Position numbers and translations under genes: made by a program. 64,000 bases of DNA, taken from assembly GCA_963921195.1 (NCBI GenBank), contig OY992540.1, forward strand, positions 129,022,671-129,086,670. The letters are read 5' to 3'. Numbering within the stretch: the first letter of the stretch is position 1; each line of letters begins with the position of its first letter. Below are positions 9,284-20,879 of the stretch, one piece after another. This DNA comes from Pegoplata infirma (Eukaryota > Arthropoda > Insecta > Diptera > Anthomyiidae). Below the pieces are notes generated by a model. It searched no databases. It was not told the DNA's origin and was given only the letters and a program-made list of their open reading frames with translations.

Positions 9284-12200
9284 TAGAGCACCCATATGTG
9301 CATAATTGTTTTTTTTATCGCTCCCCGCTCATTTTCGGTTGAGTTGGGAGTAAAAAATAATATCTATCCAGAAATTTGACTTCTAGGTTGCAAACAGGCC
9401 AAGCGGTTTGAACTTTTGACCTCAAAAATGGGCTAAAAAACCTTTATAGATTAATTTGGCTGTAACTCTTAAAATAAAAGTTTTTCGCAATTAACTTTCA
9501 TAACAATTTTTTTTGTAGAATCAAAATGCAAAGATTTTTCTCTCATAGTGTTTTGACCTAAATATGTTCGATCGCGGTGTTTTAAGCGGTTAAAGTCGAA
9601 ATTTGGGCCAGAACTTTTTTTTAAAAATTCTAGTAAATTTTTAAATTGGGGAAAATTTGAGCTCTTTGCATAATTTAGTAGGGTATTGAAAGTAGTTTTC
9701 AAAATATTTTTATACCCTCCACTCTAGTGATAGAGGGTATATATAAGTTTGTCATTCCGTTTGTAACACCTCGAAATATTGGTCTAGGACCCCATAAAGT
9801 ATATATATTTATGATCCTCGATCGATTTTAAGTCGATCTAGCGATGTCCGTCCGTCCGTCCGTCCGTCCGTCCGTCCGTCTGTCTGTCTGTCTGTCCGTA
9901 GAAAACACGCTAACTTTTGAAAGACTTTACAGAGGCTACTGAAGTTTGGCATATATGTTTGTCATTTACCTGGTCAGGTTGGTATTGCAATCCAGCCAAA
10001 TCGGTCCAGTGGTTCAAAAGTTATGAGCAAAAGAGTAAATTTCGGCAAGGGTGTTTCGCGAATTTACGAGATAAAAAACACGATAACTTCCGAAAGACAA
10101 TAATGAGTCTACTGAAGCTTGGCATGTATCTTTGTCGTTCCCTGGGTCTGTTTGGTATTAAATTTCAGCTCAATCGGTCCAGTGTTTCAAAAGTTATAAA
10201 CAAAACCCTGAATTTCAGATTAGTTTCATCTAAAATGCCACGTGTTTTAACAAGTTTTAAAAGCATTGGTTGTAACTAAACAATGCTTTTCAAACTGGTT
10301 TAATTTAAAAGCAATGCTTTTTAAACTTGTTTATTTTTAAAAGCATTGGTAACTTAAAAATTACACTCGAAAAAAATTTTACACTAAAAAAAAATTTTAC
10401 ACTCAAAAAAAATTTTACACTCATAAAAAATTTACACAAAAAAAATTTTTTTTTTTTTTTACAAAAATGACAATATTTTGTGTACATACGTATGTGCATT
10501 CACTCAGAAATATTTTTACAGTAAAAAAAGATTACACTCGAAAAAATTTTTACACTCAAAAAAAAAAAATTTTAATTTTTCTTTTTAAAAAAAAAAATGA
10601 CAAAAAAAGAGTTGTTCACTCAAAATAAAATATTTCTAATCAAAATTGTTAATTTTTTCACGTTAAAAAATGTACTACCCTTAAAAAAAATGCATTGTGG
10701 AGGGTATTCATAGATTCGGCAAAGTCGAATTTAACTTCTCTACTTGTTTTTTTTGCAAAAATATAACGACCCTTCCATGAAAAATTGCCAAAAATCCTAC
10801 TCTGATCCACAATTTTTGACCTCCAACCACGTTATGGGGGTATACTCACTTTGTCATTGCGTGTTTTACGCATCGAAAGATGAGTCTAGGATTCCACATA
10901 GAGTATATGGGGTATTCCATGCCAAAACGGACGCTTGGAAAATTTTTAATTTTTTAAATTTTTTAGTACCCTTCAAAAACCCATTCCAAGTAAATTCTGG
11001 GATCTTTTTGATAATCCGTTAAAAAAAATATTGAATTAAAAAAAAAAAATACTTTTTTCTGTTTTTTACTTATCACTTCTTTAAAAATGGTCCAAATCCG
11101 AAATAATTTGTTGAAATTTAAGTTTTTTCTTCAGTGTTTTAATAAAGATTAGAAGACAACAAAAAAAATTCAACAACCGCTGAATATATTAATTACCAAA
11201 ATCTCACGATCTACTTAAGCTTAAAATTTTAAGAAAATATTAAGTTTTCCACGAAAAATTAAAAAAAAAAAATCAAATAAAAAATTTTAAGAATAGATTG
11301 AAAAAAAGAGTGCAACCATTTAAAAATCGTTATGGGGATATACTCACTTTGTCATTACGTGTTTTACGCATTGAAAGATGAGTCTAGGATTCCACATAGT
11401 ATATATGAGTTATTCCATGCCAAATCGGACGCTTGGAAAATTTTTAATTTTATATTTTTTCAATTTTTTAGTACCCATTCCAAGTAAATTCTGGGATCTT
11501 AAGAAAAGGTTGAAAAAAAGAGTGCAATCATTTAAAAATCTCATATTAGAACACTTTAAGAAATTTTTAATAAAAAAACAAAAATTAAAAAAATTGAATT
11601 TGTTATGATAAAAATACGGAAAACGATAGTTTTTTTTTTGGAAAATTCGATATCTTTGGAACGGGTAATTTAAAAAATTTGAAAACTAACTTAGATGGGG
11701 GTTTTAATGGGTTTTAAAAAAATTTAAAAATAATTAAAAAATCTAAAATAAAAATTTTCAAATTGTCCAATTTGGCACTGAATACCCCATATATATTTAA
11801 GGAAATCCTAGACAGATGTTATGGTGCGAAACCCACGGAATTACAAAGTGAGTATTCGCCTATATTGAGGTTGAATAGTAAAAAATTTAGATTCAGAGTA
11901 GAACTTTGGAATTTTTTCATGGAAGGGTCGATATATTTTTGCAAAAAAAAAAAAATTTTGGAAAACTACATTCAATACCCTAGTGAATTGTGCAAAGAGC
12001 TCAAATTTTCCCCAATTTAAAAATTTACTACAATTTTTTTAAAAAAAGTTCTGACACAAATTTCGACTTTAACCGCTTAAAACATCGCGATTGAACATAT
12101 TTAGGTCAAAACACTATGAGAGAAAAATCTTTGCATTTTGATTCTACAAAAAAATTGTTATGAAAGTTAGTTGCGAAAAACTTTTATTTTAAGAGTCACA

Positions 12201-12389
12201 GCCAAATTAATCTATAAAGGTTTTTTAGCCCATTTTTGAGGTCAAAAGTTCAAACCGCTTGGCCTGTTTGCAACCTAGAAGTCCAATTTCTGGATAGATA
12301 TTATTTTTTACTCCCAACTTAACCGAAAATGAGCGGGGAGCGATAAAAAATACACTTTTGCACATCCCATACATTTTGTGGGTGCTCTA
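9284..12389. mobile_element. hAT-type foldback element (TAGAGCACCCA ends)
   Basis: TAGAGCACCCATATGTGCA at the left and TGTGGGTGCTCTA at the right, with a perfect TSD CTGTATAT (9276-9283, 12390-12397). The arms pair over at least 420 bp next to the ends (for example TCGCTCCCCGCTCATTTTCG at 9320 and its complement at 12325) and continue on the far side of the inserted mini-me copy B as TTGCAAAAATATAACGACCC against the 11930 region. The centre holds a direct repeat: 10835-10955 and 11330-11445 share TATACTCACTTTGTCATT.. GATGAGTCTAGGATTCCACA. No transposase seen. Confidence 0.88.
9706..10748 (+). mobile_element. mini-me/DINE-1-like copy B, most complete uninterrupted copy
   Basis: Starts TTTTTATACCCTCCACTCTA with a hairpin closed by GATAGAGGGTATA, then AAGTTTGTCATTCCGTTTG, TATATATATT, the TCGATTTTAAGTCGATCTAG core and (GTCY)n at 9846-9898. 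A body resembling copy A follows, then GTGTAAAATTTTTTT-type tracts and the 3' hairpin GATTCGGCAAAGTCGAAT before CTACTTGTTT. It is inserted in the T-run of one arm of the surrounding foldback; the mirrored arm shows the uninterrupted sequence. Copies A and B are head to head. Helentron-type elements insert without a TSD, which fits. An open frame of 120 codons here (9917-10279) is mirrored in copy A and is not a gene. Confidence 0.85.
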
Positions 12390-12530
12390 CTGTATATAAA
12401 GACTATCATATACGTACTAATAGTAGCTTTCTTACGCGAGTAAGATAACGTCATATATACGAAGATATGTTTGCACTAAATAGAGATGGTTTGGTCGGAC
12501 ATTTCGTTCAAAATTTAGAGCTGCATTATA

Positions 12531-13310
12531 TTGTGTATTTAGTTCACAAATTCTCATTATGTCTACTTACTTACGAATATAATCATCATTTAATGTATTT
12601 AATGTATATTTTAATGTGATAAATTACTGAGTAATTGTAAGTTTAAAAATTGTTTGATGTTCTCTATTTTTGTAATAATATTATAATTTTTTAAAAAAAT
12701 TTAAAATAGACAAAAAACCCCCTGAAGATGTCAACAAATAATTGACGAAACGTTGGGAGAAAGATGTAAAAAAGTTTTTTATTTATATAAATATATTAGG
12801 CCCAATTAGCTTATGGAAATAATACAAAATATTCACAATAACTTGGCCAAAAAAATAATCAAATCAATTTAAGACTTTATGTTTTGCCACTAACTCTATC
12901 AGTTTGCTAAATACTCTTGACAATGGAATCTGACAAATTCCGAAACACATGTCGAGTAAGTCTTTCAAATTGACCAAACCAATCAGTTTAAGACAAACAA
13001 CTTTAAAAATAGTGTCTTGAAAATTGTTACTTTGACAATACAATCGTAATGATTAGTAAAAGAAATATGACCTTGAGATGGAATAATCTTTCTCAAAATA
13101 GAATTTTATTTTTTTTTTTTATTTTTATTAATTTAAAAATTAAACCAGAATTTACAAAAAAAAAATCTTCAAAATTGTTCTATGACATTCTCATAGTTTC
13201 AATTAGTAAAGGAAATAACGACTTCGAGCTAGAATGAACCTACTCAAAAAATAATATTTTAAAGGTAGAATAAAATTATTTTATTTTTTAATAAAAATTA
13301 ATCAGAATTT
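12531..13310. other. AT-rich spacer with one structured motif
   Basis: Mostly low-complexity AT. At 12715-12760 lies CCCTGAAGATG, a GTCAA..TTGAC hairpin and GAAACGTTGGG, a motif form often met beside Penelope-like elements (see findings). The 12895-12960 part is a diverged copy of 1030-1070. Nothing else recognised. Confidence 0.45.
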
Positions 13311-13719
13311 GATACGTTTTTCCTATAGAAAACGTCTGAGATTTTAGGATATTTTTGACAATTTGTCTATAGAAAAATTTTTGTATCAGAATTAAAATTT
13401 TCTGTATGAACATTTTTTAAGAATCTGCGATTTTTTTTAAGAAAATGTATTTTAAAATCTGAGATTTAAAGGATGTCTTTGAATTTATCTATAGAGAAAT
13501 ATATCAGAATTTATATTTTTTTCTGTATAAAAAATTCGTTAAAATCCGAGCGTTATTTTGTTGGAAAATTATTGCAGACTCTACAAAGTATTTTATTGGA
13601 AATGTATCATCGAATCTGAAAACTTTTTTTTACAAAAGTAATGGTTTGAAAGTGTTTTATAACAAAAACTCCGAATCTAACAGATTTTCTATAAAAATTA
13701 ATGTCCAAGAATTTGAAAT
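13311..13719. repeat. Very degenerate relative of the 35-bp satellite
   Basis: Phrases such as TTTTTCCTATAGAAAACGTC, AAAATCTGAGATTTAAAGG and TCTATAGAGAAATATATCAG repeat at irregular spacing. The word order matches the satellite unit but identity is low. Confidence 0.55.
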
Positions 13720-14521
13720 TTTTTATACCCTCCACTCTGGTGATAGAGGGTATATATAAGTTTGTCATTCCGTATGTAACACATTGAAATATTGGTTTAG
13801 GACCTCATAAAGTACATATATTCATAATTCTTGATCGATTTTAAGTCGATCTAGTGATGTCCGTTTGTCTGTCTGTCCGTCCGTCTGTCTGCTGAAATCA
13901 CGTTTTTGGCAATAATCCGGAACCGATTTAAACGCTTGGGGTACAAAAAGTTGCATAATTCTCCTAGGCAGAAACTGATGTATTTTTTTTTTTTTTTTTA
14001 AATCGGTTAAGTATTTTAATTTTTATGAGTGAAAATGTAAAGGTACCTCAAAAATTATGATAAATTTTACACAAAAAAAATGCTATAACTTGACACCTGT
14101 TAAATGAATGTAAACGAAACTTGGAATTTAATGTAATTTGATCATTCCTAACACTCACAAAAAATTTGGGCGGAATCGCACAATGGGGCGTGGCACCTGA
14201 CATATAACCCAAAATTTTAAAGTGCTTTTTCTTGGCTCATGGTAGACATATTCAAATAAAATTTTAAATATGTTCATATTTTATTGTTCTCAACGTTTTT
14301 TTTTTGGTTATTTTGGTACCAGTTATGGCAAAATCGGTCAGCTATGAGCAATTAAGAAGCTATGAGCAATTGAGATGAGTTTCAATATAAACCTCCTTGA
14401 TATGGCGTGGCAGCGCGTCATTTTGTAGTTGTTGATGTTTTTTTGGCTTGTTGGCTTGTTACTTGTTGTTATTTGTATCAATAGAAGTAAAAAATACGTA
14501 GTATGTGTCATACATGTGGAT

Positions 14522-15949
14522 TAGGGTTTCTAAATTCCCGGACTTTTTTAATTCCCGGGAAATCATTTTAAAAAAATCGTATTCCTGGGAATTCCCGGGA
14601 ATTTTTTAATTAAAACAAATTTTGAACTTTACCATATAAAAATTGTTATATTACAAATTATGGTCGTATTTTCCAATTTAAAACCATTTTAGATGTATTC
14701 TTTTGTAAAATAGTTTTACTAACCTCTAAAATATACATAGAAAGTTTATAAAATCTATTTTTTGTAGAAATATTGGACCTTATCATAGTTTTAGTATTTG
14801 CATTGACGTATTTCCACTCCATGCAAAATTGTTCACAATTCGGAAATACCAGATTTTGCATCAAATGCGGTTTTAATAACTTTTTGGAAAATTTTTCTAA
14901 TTTTGACTACGCCAACCATAAGAAAATTATATCTTGAAGATATATTTAATTAAACTTTCGAATTATTAAAATTAATTGTTTGAAGGCATTCCGGCCAAAA
15001 TGAGAACACCAATGTACTACATAGCCATTGTAACGACGTATTTTCACTGGTTGCTGGGATAAACTCGCGGTGGCCAAGGTTCGTCACAAAATATTTTTTT
15101 CACGGCCGATAGATTTCAGGCTTTTTTTACTTCATATATGAAATTTTAAGCTGAAACCCAGGTTTGTTATATATTTTTTAAAATATCGATATTTTTGTTT
15201 AAGCACTATAAAGATTGTTGTTCTGAATATGAAATACTAAATTTCGTAAAGAGAAATCATTGGAATTTTAGATTAAGAAAACTTTTGCCAATTTGCAACC
15301 AACATTTGAAGTGAAATTTAGTTTGATTCCGTATTTTGTCACGCAATCGATTAAAGAAAAATAATTATTACCCAATAAGCACATTTAAAATTCAAGTGCA
15401 AATCAAGTATAAATCAAGTGTAAATCAAGCCCTTATTTCCAGTCTATGCTTGAATTATACTTGAATTCAATAGCATTCTCCAGCAAAACGGATACTTAAA
15501 TTCAAGCGCTGTTTTTACGCTTGAAAACCAGGGAAAAGGCTGTAAAAATAGGGCTTGAATTCCAGTGTCCGTTTTGCTGGAGTATGCTATTGAATTCAAG
15601 TGTAATTCAAGTATAAATCAAGCAGGGGCTGGAATTTAGGGCTCGATTTACACTTGATTTATACTTGATTTGCACTTGAATTTTAAATGTGCTTATTGGG
15701 TAGGCCTAAATAATATGCAAGCTGAATCATATCCTCATAGTTTTTCTTTAAAAATTTTAATTCTTTCAAAGTTTTAATGTCATTTTTATTAAATCAATTT
15801 AGATTTTGTTAAAAATGTTTAAATTAAATATATTTTTATTAAAAAATTAAAAGACGAATTCCCGAAATTTCCCGAAGAAAAAATCCCGGGATTTTAAGAA
15901 AAATATTTCCCGGGAATTCCCGGGAAAATTTTCCCGAATAGAAACCCTA
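14522..15949. mobile_element. hAT-type element (TAGGGTTTCTAAATTCCCGG ends)
   Basis: TIRs TAGGGTTTCTAAATTCCCGG and CCCGAATAGAAACCCTA, with a perfect TSD ATGTGGAT (14514-14521, 15950-15957). The subterminal parts are built from ATTCCCGGGAATT. The inside has no recognisable transposase; a short minus-strand frame at 14658-14864 is not similar to anything I know. It carries the 15371-15700 MITE. Confidence 0.9.
15371..15700. mobile_element. TA-flanked palindromic MITE with AAATCAAGTATAAATCAAG body
   Basis: CCCAATAAGCACATTTAAAA at the left and its complement at the right, flanked by TA (15369-15370, 15701-15702). Arms pair over about 120 bp and consist of TTCAAGTNNAAATCAAGT repeats. Matching landmarks near the centre are CCAGCAAAACGGATAC and GTCCGTTTTGCTGG. 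Tc1/mariner-type by TSD. Confidence 0.85.
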
Positions 15950-16043
15950 ATGTGGATGCTTTTATATAACTTTCATAATTTTTATATAATTTTCATACAC
16001 ACTTATAAATTAATTTTTTTTTGTTTTTTAAATATTTACATTG

Positions 16044-16359
16044 CACTATGGTTCGGATCATTACTTTTCTTGGCCAAAATTACAAAAATGGAAAAATTTT
16101 TGGTTTGAAATAGGTTTTGTGTTTAAAATTGTTATATTTTTTTTGTTTTCCATGTATAATATTATAAAAAAATTTTTGTACTAAAACTCAAAAACAATAA
16201 TTGAAAAAAAAAAAAAATACGTTTTTTTTTATTTTAAGCTAAATTTGTTTTTGAACGGTAAATGAGTTTTCTGTTGTTTGTAAGTCTTTACGATTTTCTA
16301 TAAAATCAATTTTGAGAAAATTGAACTTTGGCCAAGAAAGGTCGTCTGCGAAACTATAG
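16044..16359. mobile_element. MITE with CACTATGGTTCGG end and TTGGCCAAGAAA subterminal repeat
   Basis: CACTATGGTTCGGATCATTA.. TCTTGGCCAAA faces TTTGGCCAAGAAAGG..CGAAACTATAG. TACATTG is repeated on both sides (16037-16043, 16360-16366), seven exact bases and eight with one mismatch, so probably hAT. Inserted close to the 3' end of mini-me copy C. Confidence 0.7.
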
Positions 16360-16429
16360 TACATTGGTTAACATTGTGGAGGATATTTTAAGATTCGGCA
16401 CAGCCTAATATAGTTTTCTTACTTGTTTT

Positions 16430-17204
16430 GTATGCAAAATGTTTCAGAATTGAAAAATTCTTTTAAAAACAGACTTTTAAAAAAAAAAAAATTGTAAACA
16501 ATGATTTGCCAACGTACTCCGCTGAGCACCATCCAACTCAAATTTGTTGAACAATGTAATTTTACTAAAGATCGTAGATTTCGTCCCTTTTATTGTTTAA
16601 CCTATACCAATTCGTTTACGGTCCGTATCGTTTTATTCCTTTTTATAACATTTAATCCTCTTAATTGTTTAATTTTATTTTCATAAATTTACTTTTTGTA
16701 ATAATTTTATATTTCTTTTTTTAAACCTACAATCCTTAACTGTTGTCCTACACCACCTTTGTGCATAGTTTTCAAAAGATATACAAAATTAAATACTTAA
16801 TAACTATGAATGAAATTCTAAAATTCCAACCAACCATGTCATGCATATTCTGCTCACATAAATTTACCATAATATAGAACTGATAACAAAACTCTTTTAA
16901 GTTATTAAACCACAACCGTTTATGACTGTGTATAAGATCCTTTTTTTTTTTTTTGTGTGTGGAAAATAAGGGCACCTGACAGTGAGTGTATGTGTGTGTA
17001 TATGCGAATATAAGAGAATGGTGTAACCATAAAATATTGTGTTGAAAAAATGAAATATTTCACCATTTAAAGATAAAGGATAAATAAATAAAACTACCAC
17101 GTTAACTACTTAGATTACAAAGACTTAAATGAATAGTTATATATACACATTTCCACACCCACACATAAGAGTAAGATGAAAAAAAAAAGTTTTTTCTGTA
17201 CCAA
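16430..17204. other. AT-rich spacer, no supported feature
   Basis: Three short frames (16501-16686 plus; 16772-16975 and 16897-17100 minus) have no recognisable domain and the composition of the surroundings. A short TGTGTGTATATG tract is at about 16990. Nothing else seen. Confidence 0.5.
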
Positions 17205-19430
17205 AAATATTTCAGAATCTGAGAAATTTCTCAATACGAAAAATGTCACAAAATCTTAGAATTTTTCCATGTGGAAAATGTTCTTGAATCTGAGACTTTT
17301 TCTATAGAAAAATGTCTCAGAATCTGAGACTTTTTCTATAGGAAAAATGTCTCAGAATCTGAGACTTTTTCTATAGGAAAAATGTCTCAGAATCTGAGAC
17401 TTTTTCTATAGGAAAAATGTCTCAGAATCTGAGACTTTTTCTATAGGAAAAATGTCTCAGAATCTGAGACTTTTTCTATAGGAAAAATGTCTCAGAATCT
17501 GAGACTTTTTCTATAGGAAAAATGTCTCAGAATCTGAGACTTTTTCTATAGGAAAAATGTCTCAGAATCTGAGACTTTTTCTATAGGAAAAATGTCTCAG
17601 AATCTGAGACTTTTTCTATAGGAAAAATGTCTCAGAATCTGAGACATTTTCTATAAGAAAAATGTCTCAGAATCTGAGACTTTTTCTATAAGAAAAATGT
17701 CTTAGAATCTGAGACTTTTTCTATAGGAAAAATGTCTCAGAATCTGAGACTTTTTCTTTAGGAAAAATGTCTCAGAATCTGAGACTTTTTCTATAGGAAA
17801 AATGTCTCAGAATCTGAGATTTTTCTATAGGAAAAATGTCTCAGAATCTGAGATTTTTCTATAGGAAAAATGTCTCAGAATTTAAGTCTGCTCAATAAAA
17901 ATGTCTCAGAATCTGAGATTTTTTTTGCAGGAAAAATGTCTCAGAATCTGATACTTTTTCTATAGGAAAAATGTCTCAGAATCTTAGACTTTTTCTATAG
18001 GAAAAATGTCTCGAAATCTGAGACTTTTTTCTTTTCTAGAAGAAAAATGTCTCAGAATCTGAGACTTTTCCCATAGGAAAAATGCCTGAGATTTTTTTAT
18101 AGGAAAAATATCTCAGAATCTGAGACGTTTTGTATAGGAAAAATGGATAAGAATCTTAAACTTTTTCTATAGTTAAACTTTTTTAATAGTTAAAATATCT
18201 CAGAATCTGAGACTGTTTCTATAGTTAAAATTTTTCATAATCTGAGACTTTTTCTATAGGAAAAATGTCTCAGAATCTGAGATTTTTTCTATCATAAAAA
18301 TTTTGCTGAATCTAAGACTTTTTCTATCTTAAAAATTTCGCCGAATCTGACACTTTTTCTATAAAAAAATGTCTCAGAATTTAAGACTTTTTCTTTAGGA
18401 AAAATGTCTCAGAATCTGAGAATGTTTCTATAATAAAAATGTCTCAGAATCTGAGATTTTTTATAGGAAAAATGTCTCAGAATCTGAGATTTTTTTTATA
18501 GGAAAAATATCTCAGAATCTAAGACGTTTTCTATTGGAAAAATGTCTCAAAATCTGAAATTTTTGTATAAGAAAATGTCTCGGAATCTGAAATTTTTTCT
18601 ATACCCAAAATGTTTCAAAATCTGAGACTGTTTCTATAGTTAAAATGTCTCAGAATCTGAGACTTTTTCTATAGGAAAAATGTCTCAGAATCTGAGACTC
18701 TTTCTATAGGAAAAATGTCTCAGAATCGGATACTTTTTCTATAGGAAAAATGTCTCAGAATCTGAGACTTTTTCTATATGAAAAAATTTCTCAGAATCTG
18801 AGACTTTTTCTATAGGAAAATGTCTTAGAATCCGAGATTTTTCTAAAGCAAAAATGTCTCAGAATCTGAGACTTTTTCTATAGGAAAAATGTCTCAGAGT
18901 CTGAGACCTTTTCTACAATAAAAATGTCTCAGGATCTGAGACTTTTTCTAAAGGAAAAATGTCTCAGAATTGAGACTTTTTCTATAGGAAAGATTTCGCA
19001 GAATCTGAGACTTTTTCTAAAGGAAAAATGTCTCAGAATCTGAGACTTTTTCTATAGGAAAAATGTCTCAGAGTCTGAGACTTTTTCTACAATAAAAATG
19101 TCTCAGGATCTGAGACTTTTTCTAAAGGAAAAATGTCTCAGAATTGAGACTTTTTCTATAGGAAAGATTTCGCAGAATCTGAGACTTTTTCTAAAGGAAA
19201 AATGTCTCAGAATCTGAGACTTTTTCTATAGGAATAATGTCGCAGAATCTGAGACTTTGTCTATAGGAAAAATGTCTCAGAGTCTGAGACTTTTTCTACA
19301 GGAAAAATGTCTCAGGATCTGAGACTTTTTCTAAAGGAAAAATGTCTCAGAATTGAGACTTTTTCTATAGGAAAGATTTCGCAGAATCTGAGACTTTTTC
19401 TAAAGGAAAAATTTCTCAGAATCTGAAACT
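17205..19430. repeat. 35-bp satellite array, about 60 units
   Basis: The unit is GAATCTGAGACTTTTTCTAT plus AGGAAAAATGTCTCA, 35 bp. Units at 17285-17870 are nearly identical; toward 18000-18650 they decay (33-36 bp, many substitutions), and 18650-19430 contains a higher-order block where AATTGAGACTTTTTCTAT and AAGATTTCGCAGAATC variants recur every four units or so (18965, 19140, 19350). Each unit holds two dyads: TCTCAGAATCTGAGA and TTTTTCTATAGGAAAAA. There are no unique spacers, so it is not a CRISPR array. Confidence 0.95.
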
Positions 19431-20264
19431 TTTTTTATATTATGTTTTAGCAAAAATATGTTTTTTCCCGTCCACTCTACTTCCCACTCAAACTCTTTCA
19501 CATATATTTAAAAAAAAAAAAAAAAAGTTTATTTTTACAACAATATTTATTCACAAGTTTTTATGTAAATATTTCTTTCTGTTTTACAGTTTTTTTTTTA
19601 CAATTTTACTCACATCCACTTTTACACTTTATGTGAAAGTTTAAAATAAACGGAAACGGAAGTTAACGTGCAGTATAAAATAATACAAAAGCCACAGCAG
19701 CCAGAAAAGCAGCAACAAAAGTTACCAAAGGTAAAGCAGCAGCGGTAGCCATATATACCACAGATAATCGGTATTTGTATTTTATATCCTTCGTTATCTT
19801 TTTCTTTTTGTATCTCCAAAGCATTTCTATTTAGTCTTAAGTTTGTAATCTAGTTAGAACTAGTTTGCTGGAACATGTTACCTTTTATTTTTTTTTTTGT
19901 ATTTTAATATAAAGTTGCTTTTCATGTCCTTTAAGGATTTGTGGTTGTTAAAGATGAGCAGAACTAATAATATGATGATAGTTGCTATTTTATTTTTTTT
20001 TTGTAATGCTAAAGCTTATCAATGGAAACACTTTAAGATAATATACAGTCAATAAAAATAAGTTAGTAAACTTTAATTGAAAAATATTTAAAAAAAACAA
20101 AATTTTAAAAAATGATCGCGAGGTATTTTCTGTTTACCTTTAATATTATATTTAAGCATTTTCAAAAACTAGTTGTGTCTAATGGATAACACCGTCCGAC
20201 AGCCAATATTAAACAAGAACCGAATGACAAACGTCTGAAAGTAGAGATCATATGGAGTAAAACT
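19431..20264. other. AT-rich spacer with CAG-rich patch
   Basis: At 19690-19750 there is a GCCACAGCAGCCAGAAAAGC patch with repeated CAGCA words, richer in GC than its surroundings. It could be an exon or UTR scrap, but no frame is convincing. Bases 20189-20227 (ACCGTCCGACAGCCAATATT and on) recur at 56694-56732. Nothing else recognised. Confidence 0.45.
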
Positions 20265-20617
20265 GCATTTACAGTTTTTCATTTCGTGATCCTGTTTCCT
20301 TTTAAAAGGACGTCAAAGTTTTAAAGGAGACCTTTTGTAAAATATTTTTGAAATTCTGTCATTTGAAAATTTTATCAAAATATTTTGGTAAAAATTTTGA
20401 ATGATATTAAAGGATACATTTTCAAAAGGACATAACTTACCTTATTTTTCCTGATAAGGAAAAATATTAAAGTACGAAAATTAGGGGAGATCGTCCTCTT
20501 TCATTTGCTATCACTAGTGGAATCCTAGGATAAGAACAAATATTAGAAAAATATTTTAATCCTCTTTTGAAGTCCTTTTAAAAGGAAACAGGATCACGAA
20601 AAGAAAAACTGTAAATG
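20265..20617. mobile_element. Palindromic MITE (GCATTTACAGTTTTTC ends)
   Basis: GCATTTACAGTTTTTCATTT followed by GTGATCCTGTTTCC is mirrored by GGAAACAGGATCACG and AAAAACTGTAAATGC. The inner arms carry CCTTTTAAAAGG words and the AAAGGA/TCCTTT text continues inside. No convincing TSD, so no superfamily. Confidence 0.75.
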
Positions 20618-20879
20618 CAATTTTTAGGGGGAGCATGGGTCATTGGGGGTAACTTTTTCCCCTCGCGATTTATGTTTACAAATTCATTTATTATGCATTT
20701 TTCACTTCAGTAATAAAATTAAACATTATTTAAATATTTTTTTTTTTAATCCAATCCCACAAAAGGGTGCGGGACAAGAAAAAAACATTTTCTAATTCAC
20801 GAGGTCCAATTGCAGGGCTAAGAACTTCTTCCGACATTAATGTTCCATTTTCTTATTAAAAGTATAATAAAGCTCTAAA

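Larger units (their letters stand above)
9196..12530. repeat. Outer inverted repeat around the 9284-12389 element
   Basis: CAGCTCTAAGTTTCAAACAA through ACCATCTCTATTTA (9201-9250) is mirrored by TAAATAGAGATGGTTTGGTC through AATTTAGAGCTG (12478-12526). The inner element with a proven TSD lies between, so this pair is either the ends of an older palindromic element or arms extended by it. No TSD found. Confidence 0.55.
13720..16429 (+). mobile_element. mini-me/DINE-1-like copy C
   Basis: Opens with TTTTTATACCCTCCACTCTG and its hairpin partner, core at 13828-13858, GTCTGTCTGTCCGTCC tract at 13865-13890. Ends with ATTGTGGAGGATATTTTAAG, the 3' hairpin GATTCGGCACAGCCTAAT and TTACTTGTTT. Two hAT-type insertions (14522-15949 and 16044-16359) split the body. 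The body differs from A and B after the GTCY tract, so it is another subfamily. Confidence 0.8.

Noticed and set aside
16972..17010. TG/TA microsatellite as a regulatory Z-DNA tract
   Set aside because: Only a few GT and TA units, too short to support a structural or regulatory claim.
17205..19430. CRISPR-like array of short repeats
   Set aside because: Repeats are contiguous 35-bp units with no unique spacers, and the context is a eukaryotic repeat region. It is a satellite.
19622..19819. Cysteine-rich 65-codon minus-strand frame
   Set aside because: The cysteines come from CAGCA-type repeats read on the other strand. No signal peptide plus spacing pattern typical of a small secreted protein, and no support for a gene.
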